Of a stretch of DNA of 64,000 bases, positions 19,669 through 28,788 are shown in pieces. Within the stretch, counting starts at the first letter, position 1, and each line of letters starts with the position of its first letter. The DNA is from Pseudomonas sp. GTDB taxonomy: Bacteria; Pseudomonadota; Gammaproteobacteria; Pseudomonadales; Pseudomonadaceae. A program made the position numbers and the translations under genes. The stretch lies in the NCBI GenBank assembly GCA_030699825.1, contig JAUYKV010000050.1:1-64000 (forward strand), read 5' to 3'. The notes below the pieces were generated by a model. It saw only the letters and a list, made by a program, of their open reading frames with translations, was not told where the DNA came from and searched no databases.

Positions 19669-20360
19669 CCCGCGCTCCTGATAAAGCCGCGGCTGGAGCG
19701 CTTCTCAAGGAAGTGCAGGCCGATCATGGCGACTATGGTGAGGCCCAGGTAGATAAAGGCCGCCACCAGGAAAAAGGTAAAGGGTTCTTTGCTCGAGGTG
19801 ACGGCGATCTGCGAGCGGCGCATGATTTCTTCCAGGCCGATCACCGACACCAAAGCGGTGTCCTTCATCAGGATCATGAACAGGTTGCCCAGGCCGGGCA
19901 GGGCGATGCGCCACATCTGCGGCAGGATCAGGCGCCAGAAGATCCGCGGCACGGACAGGCCAAGCGCCTGACCGGCTTCGCGATGCCCCTTGGGGATGGC
20001 GAGTATGGCGCCGCGGAACACTTCGGTGGCATAGGCGCCGAAGCACAGGCCCAGGGCGATGGTGCCGGCGGCAAAGGCGCTCAGTTCGAGGCTTTCAATG
20101 CCCAGCAGGTCGGCCAGGTTGCGCATCAGTTGCACGGTGCCGAAGTAGATCAGCAGTACCCAGAGCAGCTCGGGAATGCCGCGCACTATGGTCGAATAGG
20201 TGCCGCCAAGCCACTGCAGCGGCTTGTACGGGGAAGTCTTGGCCAATGCGCCGAGCAGGCCGAGCACCAGACCCAGGACCAGCGCGCAGAGCGCCAGTTT
20301 TATGGTCATCAGGGTGCCGGCGGCCAGGGCCGGGCCGAATCCGTAGAGATCTAAAGTCAT
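19665..20360 (-). CDS. Polar amino-acid ABC transporter permease (HisQ-like)
   Basis: A 231-residue permease with five predicted helices, the NMO/LAO-type segment GTYSTIVRGIPELLWVLLIYFG, and the EAA loop REAGQALGLSVPRIFWRLILPQ. It is the partner of the HisM-like subunit, whose start it overlaps (ATGA). Fifty bp separate it from the binding-protein gene upstream. Confidence 0.9.
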   Translation of the reverse strand: MTLDLYGFGPALAAGTLMTIKLALCALVLGLVLGLLGALAKTSPYKPLQWLGGTYSTIVRGIPELLWVLLIYFGTVQLMRNLADLLGIESLELSAFAAGTIALGLCFGAYATEVFRGAILAIPKGHREAGQALGLSVPRIFWRLILPQMWRIALPGLGNLFMILMKDTALVSVIGLEEIMRRSQIAVTSSKEPFTFFLVAAFIYLGLTIVAMIGLHFLEKRSSRGFIRSAG

Positions 20361-20410
20361 GGGGGGTCAGAAGCCTGCACCGCCCGTCAGGGCGATGCAG
20401 GACAGGCTGC

Positions 20411-21163
20411 TCAGTAAATGCTGAACGGGAAGTACTTGTCGTTGATCGTCTTGTAGGTGCCGTCTTCGATGATGGCCTGCAGCGCGGTATTCAGCTTCTC
20501 ACGCAGCGGATCACCCTTGCGTACGGCGATACCGATCTTGTCGTTATCGAATACCGGCTCGCCCTTGAACTCGAAGCCCTTGCCGGCATCGCTCTTGAGC
20601 CATTCCCAGTTGACGAAGGTATCCGCCAGGACGCCGTCGAGGCGACCCGAAGACAGGTCGAGGTAGGCGTTTTCCTGGGTGTCGTAGAGCTTGATGTCGA
20701 CGATCCCGTCCAGGTTGTCTTCCAGCCAGGTGCCGGCGATGGTGGCACGCTGGGCGCCGATTACCTTGCCTTTGAGGCTGGCTTTGTCGCTCTTGAAGTC
20801 ACCTCCCTTGGGGGCGATGAACTGCAGCTTGTTGGTGTAGTAGGGCTCGGTGAAGTCGACGGCCGCCTGGCGTTCTTCGGTGATCGACATCGAAGCGACC
20901 AGGAAGTCGAATTTCTTGGCGTTGAGGGCCGGGATGATGCCGTCCCAGTCGGAGGTGACCACTTCGCACTCGGCTTGCATTTTGGCGCACAGGGCCTGGC
21001 CGATTTCCACGTCGAAGCCGCCGACCTGGCCGCTGGCGTCGATCAGGTTGAACGGCGGATAAGCGCCTTCGGTGCCCATCTTGAGTTTTTCAGCGGCGAT
21101 GGCGCTGGTGCCGAAAGCCAGGGTGGCGGCTGCGGCGAGCAGGATCTTCTTGTATTTCAGCAT
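20411..21163 (-). CDS. Periplasmic amino-acid binding protein (LAO/HisJ type)
   Basis: A 250-residue binding protein with signal peptide MLKYKKILLAAAATLAFGTS, cleaved after AIA. The mature start is KMGTEGAYPPFNLIDASGQ, followed by VGGFDVEIGQALCAKM, the cluster-3 signature, and the hinge MSITEERQAAVDFTEPYY. Two Cys lie close together (ALCAKMQAEC), as in HisJ/LAO proteins. The ligand is likely histidine or a basic amino acid by family, but cannot be fixed from sequence. It is encoded 18 bp after the ATPase gene. Confidence 0.9.
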   Translation of the reverse strand: MLKYKKILLAAAATLAFGTSAIAAEKLKMGTEGAYPPFNLIDASGQVGGFDVEIGQALCAKMQAECEVVTSDWDGIIPALNAKKFDFLVASMSITEERQAAVDFTEPYYTNKLQFIAPKGGDFKSDKASLKGKVIGAQRATIAGTWLEDNLDGIVDIKLYDTQENAYLDLSSGRLDGVLADTFVNWEWLKSDAGKGFEFKGEPVFDNDKIGIAVRKGDPLREKLNTALQAIIEDGTYKTINDKYFPFSIY

Positions 21164-21181
21164 GCGAGAGTTGCTCCGTGT

Positions 21182-21955
21182 TTAGCGATTGCTGGACATG
21201 AATTGTTTGCAGCGCGCCGAGGTCGGGTTGTCGAACACCTGCTCGGGCGAGCCTTGTTCTTCCACCAGACCCTGATGCAGGAACACCACTTCACTGGACA
21301 CCTGACGGGCGAAGCCCATCTCGTGGGTAACCAGCAGCATGGTGCGACCTTCATCGGCCAGCGCACGGATCACATTAAGCACTTCTTGTACCATCTCCGG
21401 GTCGAGAGCCGAAGTTGGCTCATCGAACAGGATCACTTTCGGCTGCATGGCCAGGGTGCGGGCGATGGCCGCGCGCTGCTGCTGGCCGCCGGACAGCTGA
21501 TTCGGGTAGACGTGGCGTTTCTCGCCGATGCCGACCTTGGCCAGCAGCGCCTCGGCCCGCTCGATCGCCTCGGCCTTGCTCAGGCCGAGCACCCGGCGTG
21601 GCGCTTCGATGATGTTATCGAGCACGCTCATGTGCGGCCACAGGTTGAAATTCTGAAAGACGAAGCCCAGTTCGCTGCGCAGGCGGTTGATCTGCTTGCC
21701 ATCGGCGGCGACCAGGTCGCCGTTCTTGCCGGGCTTGAGCTTGAGTTCTTCGCCGGCGACGATGATCTGCCCCTGGTTGGGGTTTTCCAGCAGATTGATG
21801 CAGCGCAGGAAGGTCGACTTGCCGGAACCGGATGAGCCGAGAATGGAAATCACGTCGCCATCGCGCGCGGTGAGGGAGATGCCTTTGAGCACCTCGAGGT
21901 CGCCGAAACGTTTGTGCAGGTTGCGGATTTCCAGCGCTGGCGTGGCCTCGGCCAT
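21182..21955 (-). CDS. Amino-acid ABC transporter ATPase
   Basis: A 257-residue ABC ATPase with Walker A GSSGSGKS, Q-loop FQNFNLWPHMSVLDNI, signature LSGGQQQRAAIA, Walker B VILFDEPTSALDPEM and the H-loop LVTHEMGFA. The extended segment between Walker A and the Q-loop (EELKLKPGKNGDLVAADGKQ) is typical of HisP-like polar amino-acid transporters. It is first in the operon and upstream of the binding protein and two permeases. Confidence 0.92.
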   Translation of the reverse strand: MAEATPALEIRNLHKRFGDLEVLKGISLTARDGDVISILGSSGSGKSTFLRCINLLENPNQGQIIVAGEELKLKPGKNGDLVAADGKQINRLRSELGFVFQNFNLWPHMSVLDNIIEAPRRVLGLSKAEAIERAEALLAKVGIGEKRHVYPNQLSGGQQQRAAIARTLAMQPKVILFDEPTSALDPEMVQEVLNVIRALADEGRTMLLVTHEMGFARQVSSEVVFLHQGLVEEQGSPEQVFDNPTSARCKQFMSSNR

Positions 21956-21985
21956 GGGGTGTCCTCTTATTGTTCGATTGCGCTC

Positions 21986-22127
21986 AGAACCTGTCTCGGG
22001 TCTGCTGCGCGTCGGCCAAACCGCGTTGAAAGCGGCTTCGGAATGCTCATTTACAGCTCGTAAACTCCGCTTCCTCAGCCACTTTCGCCTTGTTTGGCTC
22101 TAGCTCGCTAGAGCCGAGACAGGTTCT
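21986..22127. mobile_element. MITE-like element with 14-bp terminal inverted repeats
   Basis: Perfect ends AGAACCTGTCTCGG (21986-21999) and CCGAGACAGGTTCT (22114-22127) bound a 142-bp segment without coding capacity. The inside contains several imperfect palindromes (TTACAGCTCGTAA, CTAGCTCGCTAG). The size and ends are those of a small non-autonomous element; I have the impression of similar repeats in other Pseudomonas genomes but cannot verify it here. Confidence 0.6.
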
Positions 22128-22435
22128 CGGCGTTACGTGGCCCTCCTGGCGAGCCGTCAAGCTAGCATAGCGTTTCGCCAGCCGCCAAGCCGTTTGGTGT
22201 GCGTCCAGGGCCTTGTATGCCGCGGGTGTCGCCTGGTTGCTGCTGACTGTCGCGCAGACGCAAAATGGCCCGGGTGTTTGGCGCCTGTCGTCGAGATGCC
22301 TCGCCAGGCGAAAGGTGTTTCCGGTGCAGCGCAGCGTTCCGCTCGGTGCGTAGCGACAACCCGCCAGCTTGTGCCGCACCGACGAGCCATGGGCACTGCC
22401 TGCGGCGAGTGACACCCTAACCCACGACGTCAGCC
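22128..22435. other. Gene-free stretch downstream of hsdR
   Basis: Between the MITE-like element and the hsdR stop codon I see no gene, no clear terminator and no recognised repeat. Confidence 0.3.
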
Positions 22436-25400
22436 CTAGGCTGCAGCGCTGCGGTTGATGGCCGTGATGGTCGCAACAATCGCATCCGCATCGGCATCGC
22501 CAAAGGTGCCGTCCAGCCCCTCGTGGTGCAGGGCCGTGAAAGGCGGCTCGTAGAGCTGCCCAGCCTCCATGACGCCCTGCCTGGTCAGGCGCTCGATGAT
22601 CATCTCGACAAAGCGGATCTGCTGGCTGCTGTAGCGGTTGTCGTCGAGGAACTGGCCGAACGCCTCCTTGGCTGCATTGCGGTCCAGGCCCACCAGTGAG
22701 CGGATGAGCAGCGTCAACGGCTTGTCGCTGCCATAGCATTCTTCAAAACGGCTGCGGCTTTGCACCGGCTCGGACTCATAGACGAACTGCTCCAGCTCAC
22801 TCAGATCGCTCGGCGTCAGCGCCCGGTTGTATTTGAGTTTGGCGATGGCCACGTGGTTTTCGTTGGCGCGGATATAGGCCTCGACCTTCTTCTTGTACTG
22901 GGCGAGGTTGATGCCGGTGCTGAAATTCTTGAGATCGACCACGGTCGCTGCGCCGATCTGGTCGGTCAGCATGCTGTACACCGGATTGCTCGGGCGTCGT
23001 TCGATGAATTTGATCAGCCCACGCAGCTTGCGCCGCACCTGCTCGATCATCGGCAGGCTGATGTCCTTCCAGTACTCTTCAGTCTGCAGGTCCTGCAGCA
23101 GCGCCAGTTCGGCACGCACGGCCGGGATGTTTTCCATCGCCTCCAACTGGCTGGCCAGCTCGACCACCTTATCGCGGTAAGCCATGAAGTCACTGGTCGA
23201 ACGCAGCAATGCCAGTTGCAGGTTGAGGCAGACCAGATCGAACAGCTTGGCGCTGATGTGCTCGGCTTCGCGTTCGCTGGGCAGGCCGGCCACATGGGTG
23301 CGCAAGTCGCCCAGCGCCGCATCGTCCAGGGCGTTCCACACTTCACGATCGGCGAAGCGCGTGACATGTTCGAGTTCGGTACGGACGATAAAGTTATCCA
23401 GGTTCATCGCCGCCACTTCGTCGTGCAGCTCGTTACTCAGATCGCCACGCAGCCCGACGAAGGCGTCGTACTGGCCGGTGCTTTCTACCAAGTTTCCCAG
23501 GGCACGAGTGTCCTTTGAGGTCAGCAGCGACAGCAGGTCCAGGCGCGCCTTGAACAAGCGCTTGCCCAGCGGCTCGGCCAGGCCGCCCAGCGCACCCTTG
23601 GGGTGCTCGTTGAAGTATTCGAAGTTGGCGCAGAAGTCGAAAATATAGAACTCGCTCTTGTGCATATCCGGCGCGAACAGGTTCGGGCACAGACGAGTGC
23701 CGCGGCCGATCATCTGCAGGAATTTGACCTTCGAGCGCACCGCCTTGAAGAACACCAGGTTCAGCACCTGCGGCACGTCGATACCGGTGTCGAGCATGTC
23801 CACGGAAATGGCGATCTGCGGCAATTTGTTCAGCTTGCTGCCGAAATCGTCGATCAGGCTCTGCGCGTAGCTCACCGCGTGAGTGATAACGCGGGCGAAT
23901 TCGCCGTTGTACTGCGGGTAGTGGTGATTGAAGCGACGGGCGATAAATTCGGCGTGCTTCTGATTGACCGCGAAGATGATGGTCTTGCCCAGCTTGTCGC
24001 CGCCATCCACCTTCAGGCCGTGCTGCATCAGGTGCTTGAGCATCAGATCGACGGTTTGATCGTTGAACAGTTGTTTGTTGACCTCGGAGGCGAGCACCTC
24101 CGTGGGCGCATCGTCATCCTCATAGCGGTCGCCCCAGTCCAGCGATTCCCAGTGCTCTTGCTCGTCGGCACTCAGTTGGTCATAGCGGATGCCCTCGCGG
24201 ACGAACTTGAGCGGCACCGAATAGGCCTTGGGCGGCACCAGATAGCCGTCGGCCACCGCCTCGTCCAGGCCGTAGGCGTCGGTGGGGACGCCGGTTTCCA
24301 GGCCGAACAGGTGGTAGGTGTCGCGGTCCACTTCATCGCGCGGGGTCGCGGTCAAGCCGACCAGATAGCTGTCGAAGTAGCGGAAGATCGCGCCGTACTT
24401 CTGGTACACGCTGCGGTGCGCCTCGTCGATGATGATCAGGTCGAAGTGGCCGACGCCGTACTTGCGGCGGTCGCCTTCCATCTGCTCGATCAGGCCCATC
24501 ATGCTCGGATAGGTGCACAGGTATACCCGGCCCTGGCCGTTCTTTTCGCTAACCAGGTTGACCGGGCTGGAGTCGGGCAAAAACTCCTTGAAGGCACCGG
24601 CGGCCTGCTTGACCAGCGCCACCCGGTCGGCCAGAAACAGCACACGCTTGACCCAGTTGGCGCGCATCAGCAGCTCCACCAGGGCGATGGACATGCGCGT
24701 CTTGCCGGTGCCGGTCGCCATGGTCAGCAGGCCGGCGCGGCGACCATTGGCCAGGGCCTCGGCCATCGCGCGAATCGCCCTATGCTGATACGCGCGCTCG
24801 ACTATCGCGGTATTGATCGGCAGCTTGCGCACGTCGGTGTGCAAATGGCGGCGCTGGATCGCCAGCTCCAGCTCTTCGCGGTTATAGAAGCCCTGCACCT
24901 CGCGCGGCGGCGCGCGACGGTCGTCCCACAACCAGCTGTGGTTGCCATTGCTGAAGAAGATCAGCGGCCGCTGACCTTTTTCGGCCTCCAGACAATCGGC
25001 ATACAGCTTGGCCTGCTGCTGGCCGATATCCGGGTCCTGCAGGCTGCGCTTGGCTTCCACCACCGCCAGTGGCTTGCCGTTCGCGCCCCAGAGTACGTAA
25101 TCGACGAAGCCTTCACCGCTGGCGCTGGGCATGCCGTTGACCGGCACTTCGGCGCTGGCATTCTTGCCCAGTTCCCAGCCGGCCTCGCGCAGCAGCACGT
25201 CGATAAACAAGCGCCGGGTGTCCGCCTCGTCGTAGTCGTGGCTATCCGGCACCGCGATATTGGCGGCCTTGGCCTGCGCCAGCGCGGCGCGGGTGGCGGC
25301 CAGCTCGGCATTGACCTGAGCCAGCAGCGCCTCGCGCTCGCTCAGTGAGGCGGTCTGTTCGGCAATCGCCGCCTCGCGGGCTTCCAGGGTGGCGTGCTGG

Positions 25401-25912
25401 GCGGCGATCTGTTGCTGAAACTGGGCTTCCTGCTTTTTCAGCTCTTCGCGGGTAAAGGCCGCGGCATCGGCCACGCTGACCAGTCGGGGTACGCGCTGTT
25501 CGTCGAACTCGGCGGCAATGCTCTTGGGGTCGCTGGCGCGGGTATAGGTGCGCGCCAGCCAGAACAGCACATGAAACAGCTCGCGCACCAGCTTCATCGC
25601 GTCGCTGTAGCCCACAGGCTGTTTGGCGTGCACCGCCTGATTGCCGAACTTCTGGATCAGCCGCGCCTTTTGATGAATGGGCGGCGGCAGCAACCTGACG
25701 AACTCGGTCTGGGTCAGCAGCACGTTCAGGCCGGTGTCATAGGGCATGCGCAGGTCGCGGTCATGCTCGTACAGCCAATGCACCACCTGCTCCAGGGCAT
25801 GGCGGGTGCGCATGCAGCAGGCGCGCGGGTCGGAGTACACCAGTTGCTCCGCGCCCGTGGCCGGTTCAAGCAGCGCTTTGAATTCAGGGGCGAGAAACTG
25901 GAAATTGCTCAT
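22436..25912 (-). CDS. hsdR: Type I restriction endonuclease subunit R
   Basis: A 1158-residue motor/nuclease subunit. The N-terminus (to about residue 140) resembles the DUF4145 domain common in EcoEI-type R proteins, then comes a Glu/Ala-rich coiled coil (about 165-230). A nuclease domain follows with EGFVDYVLWGANGKPLAVVE then AKR, the PD-(D/E)xK pattern. The helicase has Walker A ATGTGKT, DEAH box IIIDEAHRS, motif III LVGLTATP and motif VI MIGRGTRLCP. It is the last gene of a minus-strand hsdM-hsdS-(remnant)-AlbA_2-hsdR array, 5 bp after the AlbA_2-type gene. It cuts unmodified DNA with HsdM and HsdS. Confidence 0.93.
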   Translation of the reverse strand: MSNFQFLAPEFKALLEPATGAEQLVYSDPRACCMRTRHALEQVVHWLYEHDRDLRMPYDTGLNVLLTQTEFVRLLPPPIHQKARLIQKFGNQAVHAKQPVGYSDAMKLVRELFHVLFWLARTYTRASDPKSIAAEFDEQRVPRLVSVADAAAFTREELKKQEAQFQQQIAAQHATLEAREAAIAEQTASLSEREALLAQVNAELAATRAALAQAKAANIAVPDSHDYDEADTRRLFIDVLLREAGWELGKNASAEVPVNGMPSASGEGFVDYVLWGANGKPLAVVEAKRSLQDPDIGQQQAKLYADCLEAEKGQRPLIFFSNGNHSWLWDDRRAPPREVQGFYNREELELAIQRRHLHTDVRKLPINTAIVERAYQHRAIRAMAEALANGRRAGLLTMATGTGKTRMSIALVELLMRANWVKRVLFLADRVALVKQAAGAFKEFLPDSSPVNLVSEKNGQGRVYLCTYPSMMGLIEQMEGDRRKYGVGHFDLIIIDEAHRSVYQKYGAIFRYFDSYLVGLTATPRDEVDRDTYHLFGLETGVPTDAYGLDEAVADGYLVPPKAYSVPLKFVREGIRYDQLSADEQEHWESLDWGDRYEDDDAPTEVLASEVNKQLFNDQTVDLMLKHLMQHGLKVDGGDKLGKTIIFAVNQKHAEFIARRFNHHYPQYNGEFARVITHAVSYAQSLIDDFGSKLNKLPQIAISVDMLDTGIDVPQVLNLVFFKAVRSKVKFLQMIGRGTRLCPNLFAPDMHKSEFYIFDFCANFEYFNEHPKGALGGLAEPLGKRLFKARLDLLSLLTSKDTRALGNLVESTGQYDAFVGLRGDLSNELHDEVAAMNLDNFIVRTELEHVTRFADREVWNALDDAALGDLRTHVAGLPSEREAEHISAKLFDLVCLNLQLALLRSTSDFMAYRDKVVELASQLEAMENIPAVRAELALLQDLQTEEYWKDISLPMIEQVRRKLRGLIKFIERRPSNPVYSMLTDQIGAATVVDLKNFSTGINLAQYKKKVEAYIRANENHVAIAKLKYNRALTPSDLSELEQFVYESEPVQSRSRFEECYGSDKPLTLLIRSLVGLDRNAAKEAFGQFLDDNRYSSQQIRFVEMIIERLTRQGVMEAGQLYEPPFTALHHEGLDGTFGDADADAIVATITAINRSAAA

Positions 25913-25917
25913 GGTGA

Positions 25918-27933
25918 CTACTCACTTTCCGTTGTGCGGTAGGCCTGCATTTCATGGGTGGGTGTGGTGGGGAAGGCAAACTTCAGTCTGCCCTGTTGCA
26001 CCAGAGGCCTCAAATGCTGTTTGCGAAAAGCCTCCGCGCTGCGCCCAACCAGCTCGGCCAGGCTGGTGCCGGTCACATAATGCCCCCGGCAAAGGATCAG
26101 GATCAGTTCGCGCATCTCCTCCGGTTCCAGCTTGCCCTTGCTGCGCGGCACCTGGGCGATAACCTCCAGTTGAGCGCGGTAAGTCTTGTCCAGATGCTTC
26201 AGCGCGTCGATAACCGGGGCGTCGAGAATCTCCGTCAGCAGGCGCCCTTGGCTGTCGCGCTGCTCAACGCGGTCAACTAACCCGCCTGCGGCGGGCAGCG
26301 GGGGGAAATGTCCGGAGCTATCCGGCAAATGTCCGGAGCTGCTGGGCAAATGTCCGGAGCTATCCGGCAAATGTCCGGAGCTGTTCGGCAAATATCCGAA
26401 GCCATCGCCGAACACTTCTTCAGGCCTGGGCAATGCGGAACCCGGCAGGCAATACACCGCCCCCCGGCCGGGATTGTGGCTTTCCAGAAAGCCGTTACGC
26501 ATCAGCCCCTGCAGCAGGCGCGTAGCCTCGACCGGGTGCAGGCCGGTCAACTCCATAACCCGTGCATGGCTGAGGGTTCGCTCGGAGGCGACGGCTGCCA
26601 GGGTCAGGCGCTCGTTGCGCTGCAGCGCATCGAAGCCCGTACCGAACTGCTGGCGCAGGGCTGCAAGCACGTCCTCGGGCAGCAGGTCGACCATGCGCAG
26701 TTCCAGCAGGGTCTGGTTGTAGGGCTCGTTGCGTTCGTAGAGCGCCGGGGTACGCCAGTGCTGGCCGCCCCAGCCGTCGTAGATCTTGGGGATGCCCGAG
26801 CCGGCCTGCTCGCCCACGCCGACCAGACGGAACATCTTGTGCAAGGTGCGGTTGCGACAGTCATGCTCGCCGCCGCGGATGGCGATTTCCGGCGGTACGC
26901 GCATCAGGCCGGGGTTGCGGAAGCCGAACATGTCCGGGCGTTTGACCACCAGCACCGAGGCCCGGTCGGAGTAATCGGCATGCACCAACACATTGGCCAG
27001 GGCCTCGCGCAGGGCGACGTGGACTGGTGTTTCATCCTTGCGTTCGCCCTTTTCCAGGGCAAAGGGTACTTTCAGCTCGCCGCTTAGCTTGAGGTAGACC
27101 TTGCGATAGAAGTCGTAGAGGTTGCCCGACCATTTGCCGTCCAAGGTGATGCGGTCCAGCCAGCGCAGCTCGGTTTTGGCCTCCGGACGTTCCTGATAGT
27201 CGAGCATGTAGTTGGGCAGCTCTTCCTGGATCGAGGTCATCCAGCCGAACATCAGCAAACCCGCCAGGGTCAGGCCACCGACGCCGGTTTCGCGGTCGCG
27301 CCGCCAGCCGCCGATCTGGCGCAGAAACTCCTGGTCATCCAGCGTGTTCCAGGGATGGGACGGCTCGCGGTTGGCGAACACCTGGCGATAGGCGCGCAGG
27401 GTCTCAGGGCACAGATCCTCAAGGTGGTAGCCCTTGAGAATGCGGTCGTCGCGGCTGTCCTCCACCTGCTCGGCGAGCATCCGCCGCACGTCTTCATCGG
27501 CAATGCTGCGGTCGCCCTCGTTGAGGCGGCGGTAGGTATGGCCAAAGGGATTGGTGGTGAGGTGGACCGGGCGTTGCTTGCGGTTGGCGCGGGGGATATC
27601 CACCACCAGCAAGGTGCGTCCCTCCAGCACCACTTCACGCACGCAGTCGTCGGTCAGCAGGTTGGCGCTGACCTTCTGCCGGTTGTTCAGGTTGTCGAAC
27701 AGTTCCTGGCGCACCTTGGCCGGGTTGACGATGCCCTCCAGGCGGAACTGGCCCTTTTTCTCCCGCACCCCCAGCAGCACCACGCCGCCGTTGGTATTGG
27801 CGAAGGCGCTATAGGTCGGCCAGAAATCCTCCGGCAGCGCTCCTTGCCCATCGCGACCGGCCGCCAGCTTGCACTCCAGGTCGATGGACTCGCGCAGCAG
27901 TTCAAGGTCGGCGCGTGACTGCAGCTCGATCAT
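25918..27933 (-). CDS. AlbA_2/Schlafen-type ATP-binding protein of the RM locus
   Basis: A 671-residue protein of the COG2865 kind. The N-terminal AlbA_2 domain (about residues 10-140) shows ESIDLECKLA and AFANTNGGVVLLGVREK; a GHKL-like ATP-binding part follows around residues 290-390 (ALREALANVLVHADYSD, GSGIPKIYDGWGG); C-terminal winged-helix segments come last. Near residue 535 four to five short repeats of the form GHLPDSS/GHLPSSS stand in tandem, so their number may vary between strains. Such proteins are often found inside type I RM loci; their role is unsettled, proposed as a regulator or accessory defence factor. It sits directly upstream of hsdR. Confidence 0.8.
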   Translation of the reverse strand: MIELQSRADLELLRESIDLECKLAAGRDGQGALPEDFWPTYSAFANTNGGVVLLGVREKKGQFRLEGIVNPAKVRQELFDNLNNRQKVSANLLTDDCVREVVLEGRTLLVVDIPRANRKQRPVHLTTNPFGHTYRRLNEGDRSIADEDVRRMLAEQVEDSRDDRILKGYHLEDLCPETLRAYRQVFANREPSHPWNTLDDQEFLRQIGGWRRDRETGVGGLTLAGLLMFGWMTSIQEELPNYMLDYQERPEAKTELRWLDRITLDGKWSGNLYDFYRKVYLKLSGELKVPFALEKGERKDETPVHVALREALANVLVHADYSDRASVLVVKRPDMFGFRNPGLMRVPPEIAIRGGEHDCRNRTLHKMFRLVGVGEQAGSGIPKIYDGWGGQHWRTPALYERNEPYNQTLLELRMVDLLPEDVLAALRQQFGTGFDALQRNERLTLAAVASERTLSHARVMELTGLHPVEATRLLQGLMRNGFLESHNPGRGAVYCLPGSALPRPEEVFGDGFGYLPNSSGHLPDSSGHLPSSSGHLPDSSGHFPPLPAAGGLVDRVEQRDSQGRLLTEILDAPVIDALKHLDKTYRAQLEVIAQVPRSKGKLEPEEMRELILILCRGHYVTGTSLAELVGRSAEAFRKQHLRPLVQQGRLKFAFPTTPTHEMQAYRTTESE
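26308..26395. repeat. In-frame tandem repeat (about 24-bp unit)
   Basis: Units of the form AAATGTCCGGAGCTATCCGG recur with small variations across 26308-26395, coding SSGHLPDSSGHLPSS and so on within the AlbA_2-type protein. Unit length is a multiple of three, so copy-number change would preserve the frame. Confidence 0.8.
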
Positions 27934-28020
27934 GCTCGCGGCCTGCAGACAACCAGGCGCACAACGTTCAGCGCGGACTGTGCACTGTGTTTTGCGTTAA
28001 TCAACATAGCGCTGCTCATA

Positions 28021-28551
28021 TCAACCGGCCGCCTTCTGTGAGTCCATCTCGGCCAGATGCTGGCGCACGCTGCCGATTGAGTCCGCAATTCTGCGGGTAA
28101 AGCTGGAAGGCTCGCGATAGGTCATCACCAACCGATCAATCGCGCGGGTCATGGCCACGTACAGCAGGCGCGCCTCATCGGCTTCGTCTTCACCCTTTTT
28201 CGGCATTTCACCCAGGTGGGGGATCAGCACCAGGCCGAACTCCAGGCCCTTGCTCGAATGCATGCTGACGATCTTGACCGCATCCTCGCTGCCATACAAC
28301 GTGCCGCGGCCTTTGGCCGACCCGAATTCTGGATGCTGCCCTGCTTCCAATCCTTGACCTCCAGCACCAACACTCCGCGCAGCGGATGCATCAGCACAAA
28401 ATCCGGCTGCAAGGCCTTTGGCCCCACCGGGATATTGAACCAGCACAGGTAATCGTCTTCGAGCTTCTTCTCCAAGCGCTCGGCCAAGCGGCGCTCGCCG
28501 GGGGGGGGGGGCGAAACGGCAGATGGTGCGAGCGGGGAAGAATTGAGCCAT
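28021..28551 (-). pseudogene. Remnant of a NERD-domain UvrD-like helicase
   Basis: Two ends of one gene are joined. From ATG 28551 (MAQFFP) a NERD nuclease-related domain is readable (GERRLAERLEKKLEDDYLCW, DFVLMHPLRGVLVLEVKDWK), but only after shifting frame at a run of 12 G (28500-28511 on the plus strand). After the NERD part the frame changes again and the last third of a superfamily 1 helicase follows: VKIVSMHSSKGLEFGLVLIP (motif V) and EARLLYVAMTRAIDRLVMTY (motif VI). The ATPase core in between is missing. A helicase of this type often accompanies RM loci; this copy should be inactive. Confidence 0.8.
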
Positions 28552-28590
28552 TTGGGTTGCCTGTTCCTTGGCGTGCTGGGGCACTGGTAG

Positions 28591-28788
28591 TTCGTAGGGC
28601 GGATCGGGGCGCGTAGCTGACGCTTTTTCATCCACCGTGACGCCGCCCGGTGGATCGGTGAAGCGTGATCCACCCTACGGTCCCAGTCCGTGGATGGGTC
28701 GGGCCGCGTAGGTTGAGCAGCGCGATACCCATGCGGTTGGGGATTGCCTCGTTGATGGGTATCGCTGCGCTCAACCCATCCTGCCGGG
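28591..28788. repeat. Interspersed palindromic repeats, copy 2
   Basis: Two palindromes lie side by side: one around GTAGGGCGGATCGG / ATCCACCCTAC (28,595-28,680), and one with ends near GATGGGTCGGGCCGCGTAGG and GATGGGTATCGCTGCGCTCA (28,693-28,788). The second shares its end sequence with the repeat at 3901-3991. Confidence 0.6.

Noticed and set aside
23603..25348. 581-residue plus-strand frame opposite hsdR
   Set aside because: Antisense shadow of the helicase domain, without family features.
26308..26395. CRISPR array
   Set aside because: Units are contiguous 24-bp-type coding repeats without spacers and lie inside an open gene; no cas genes in the window.
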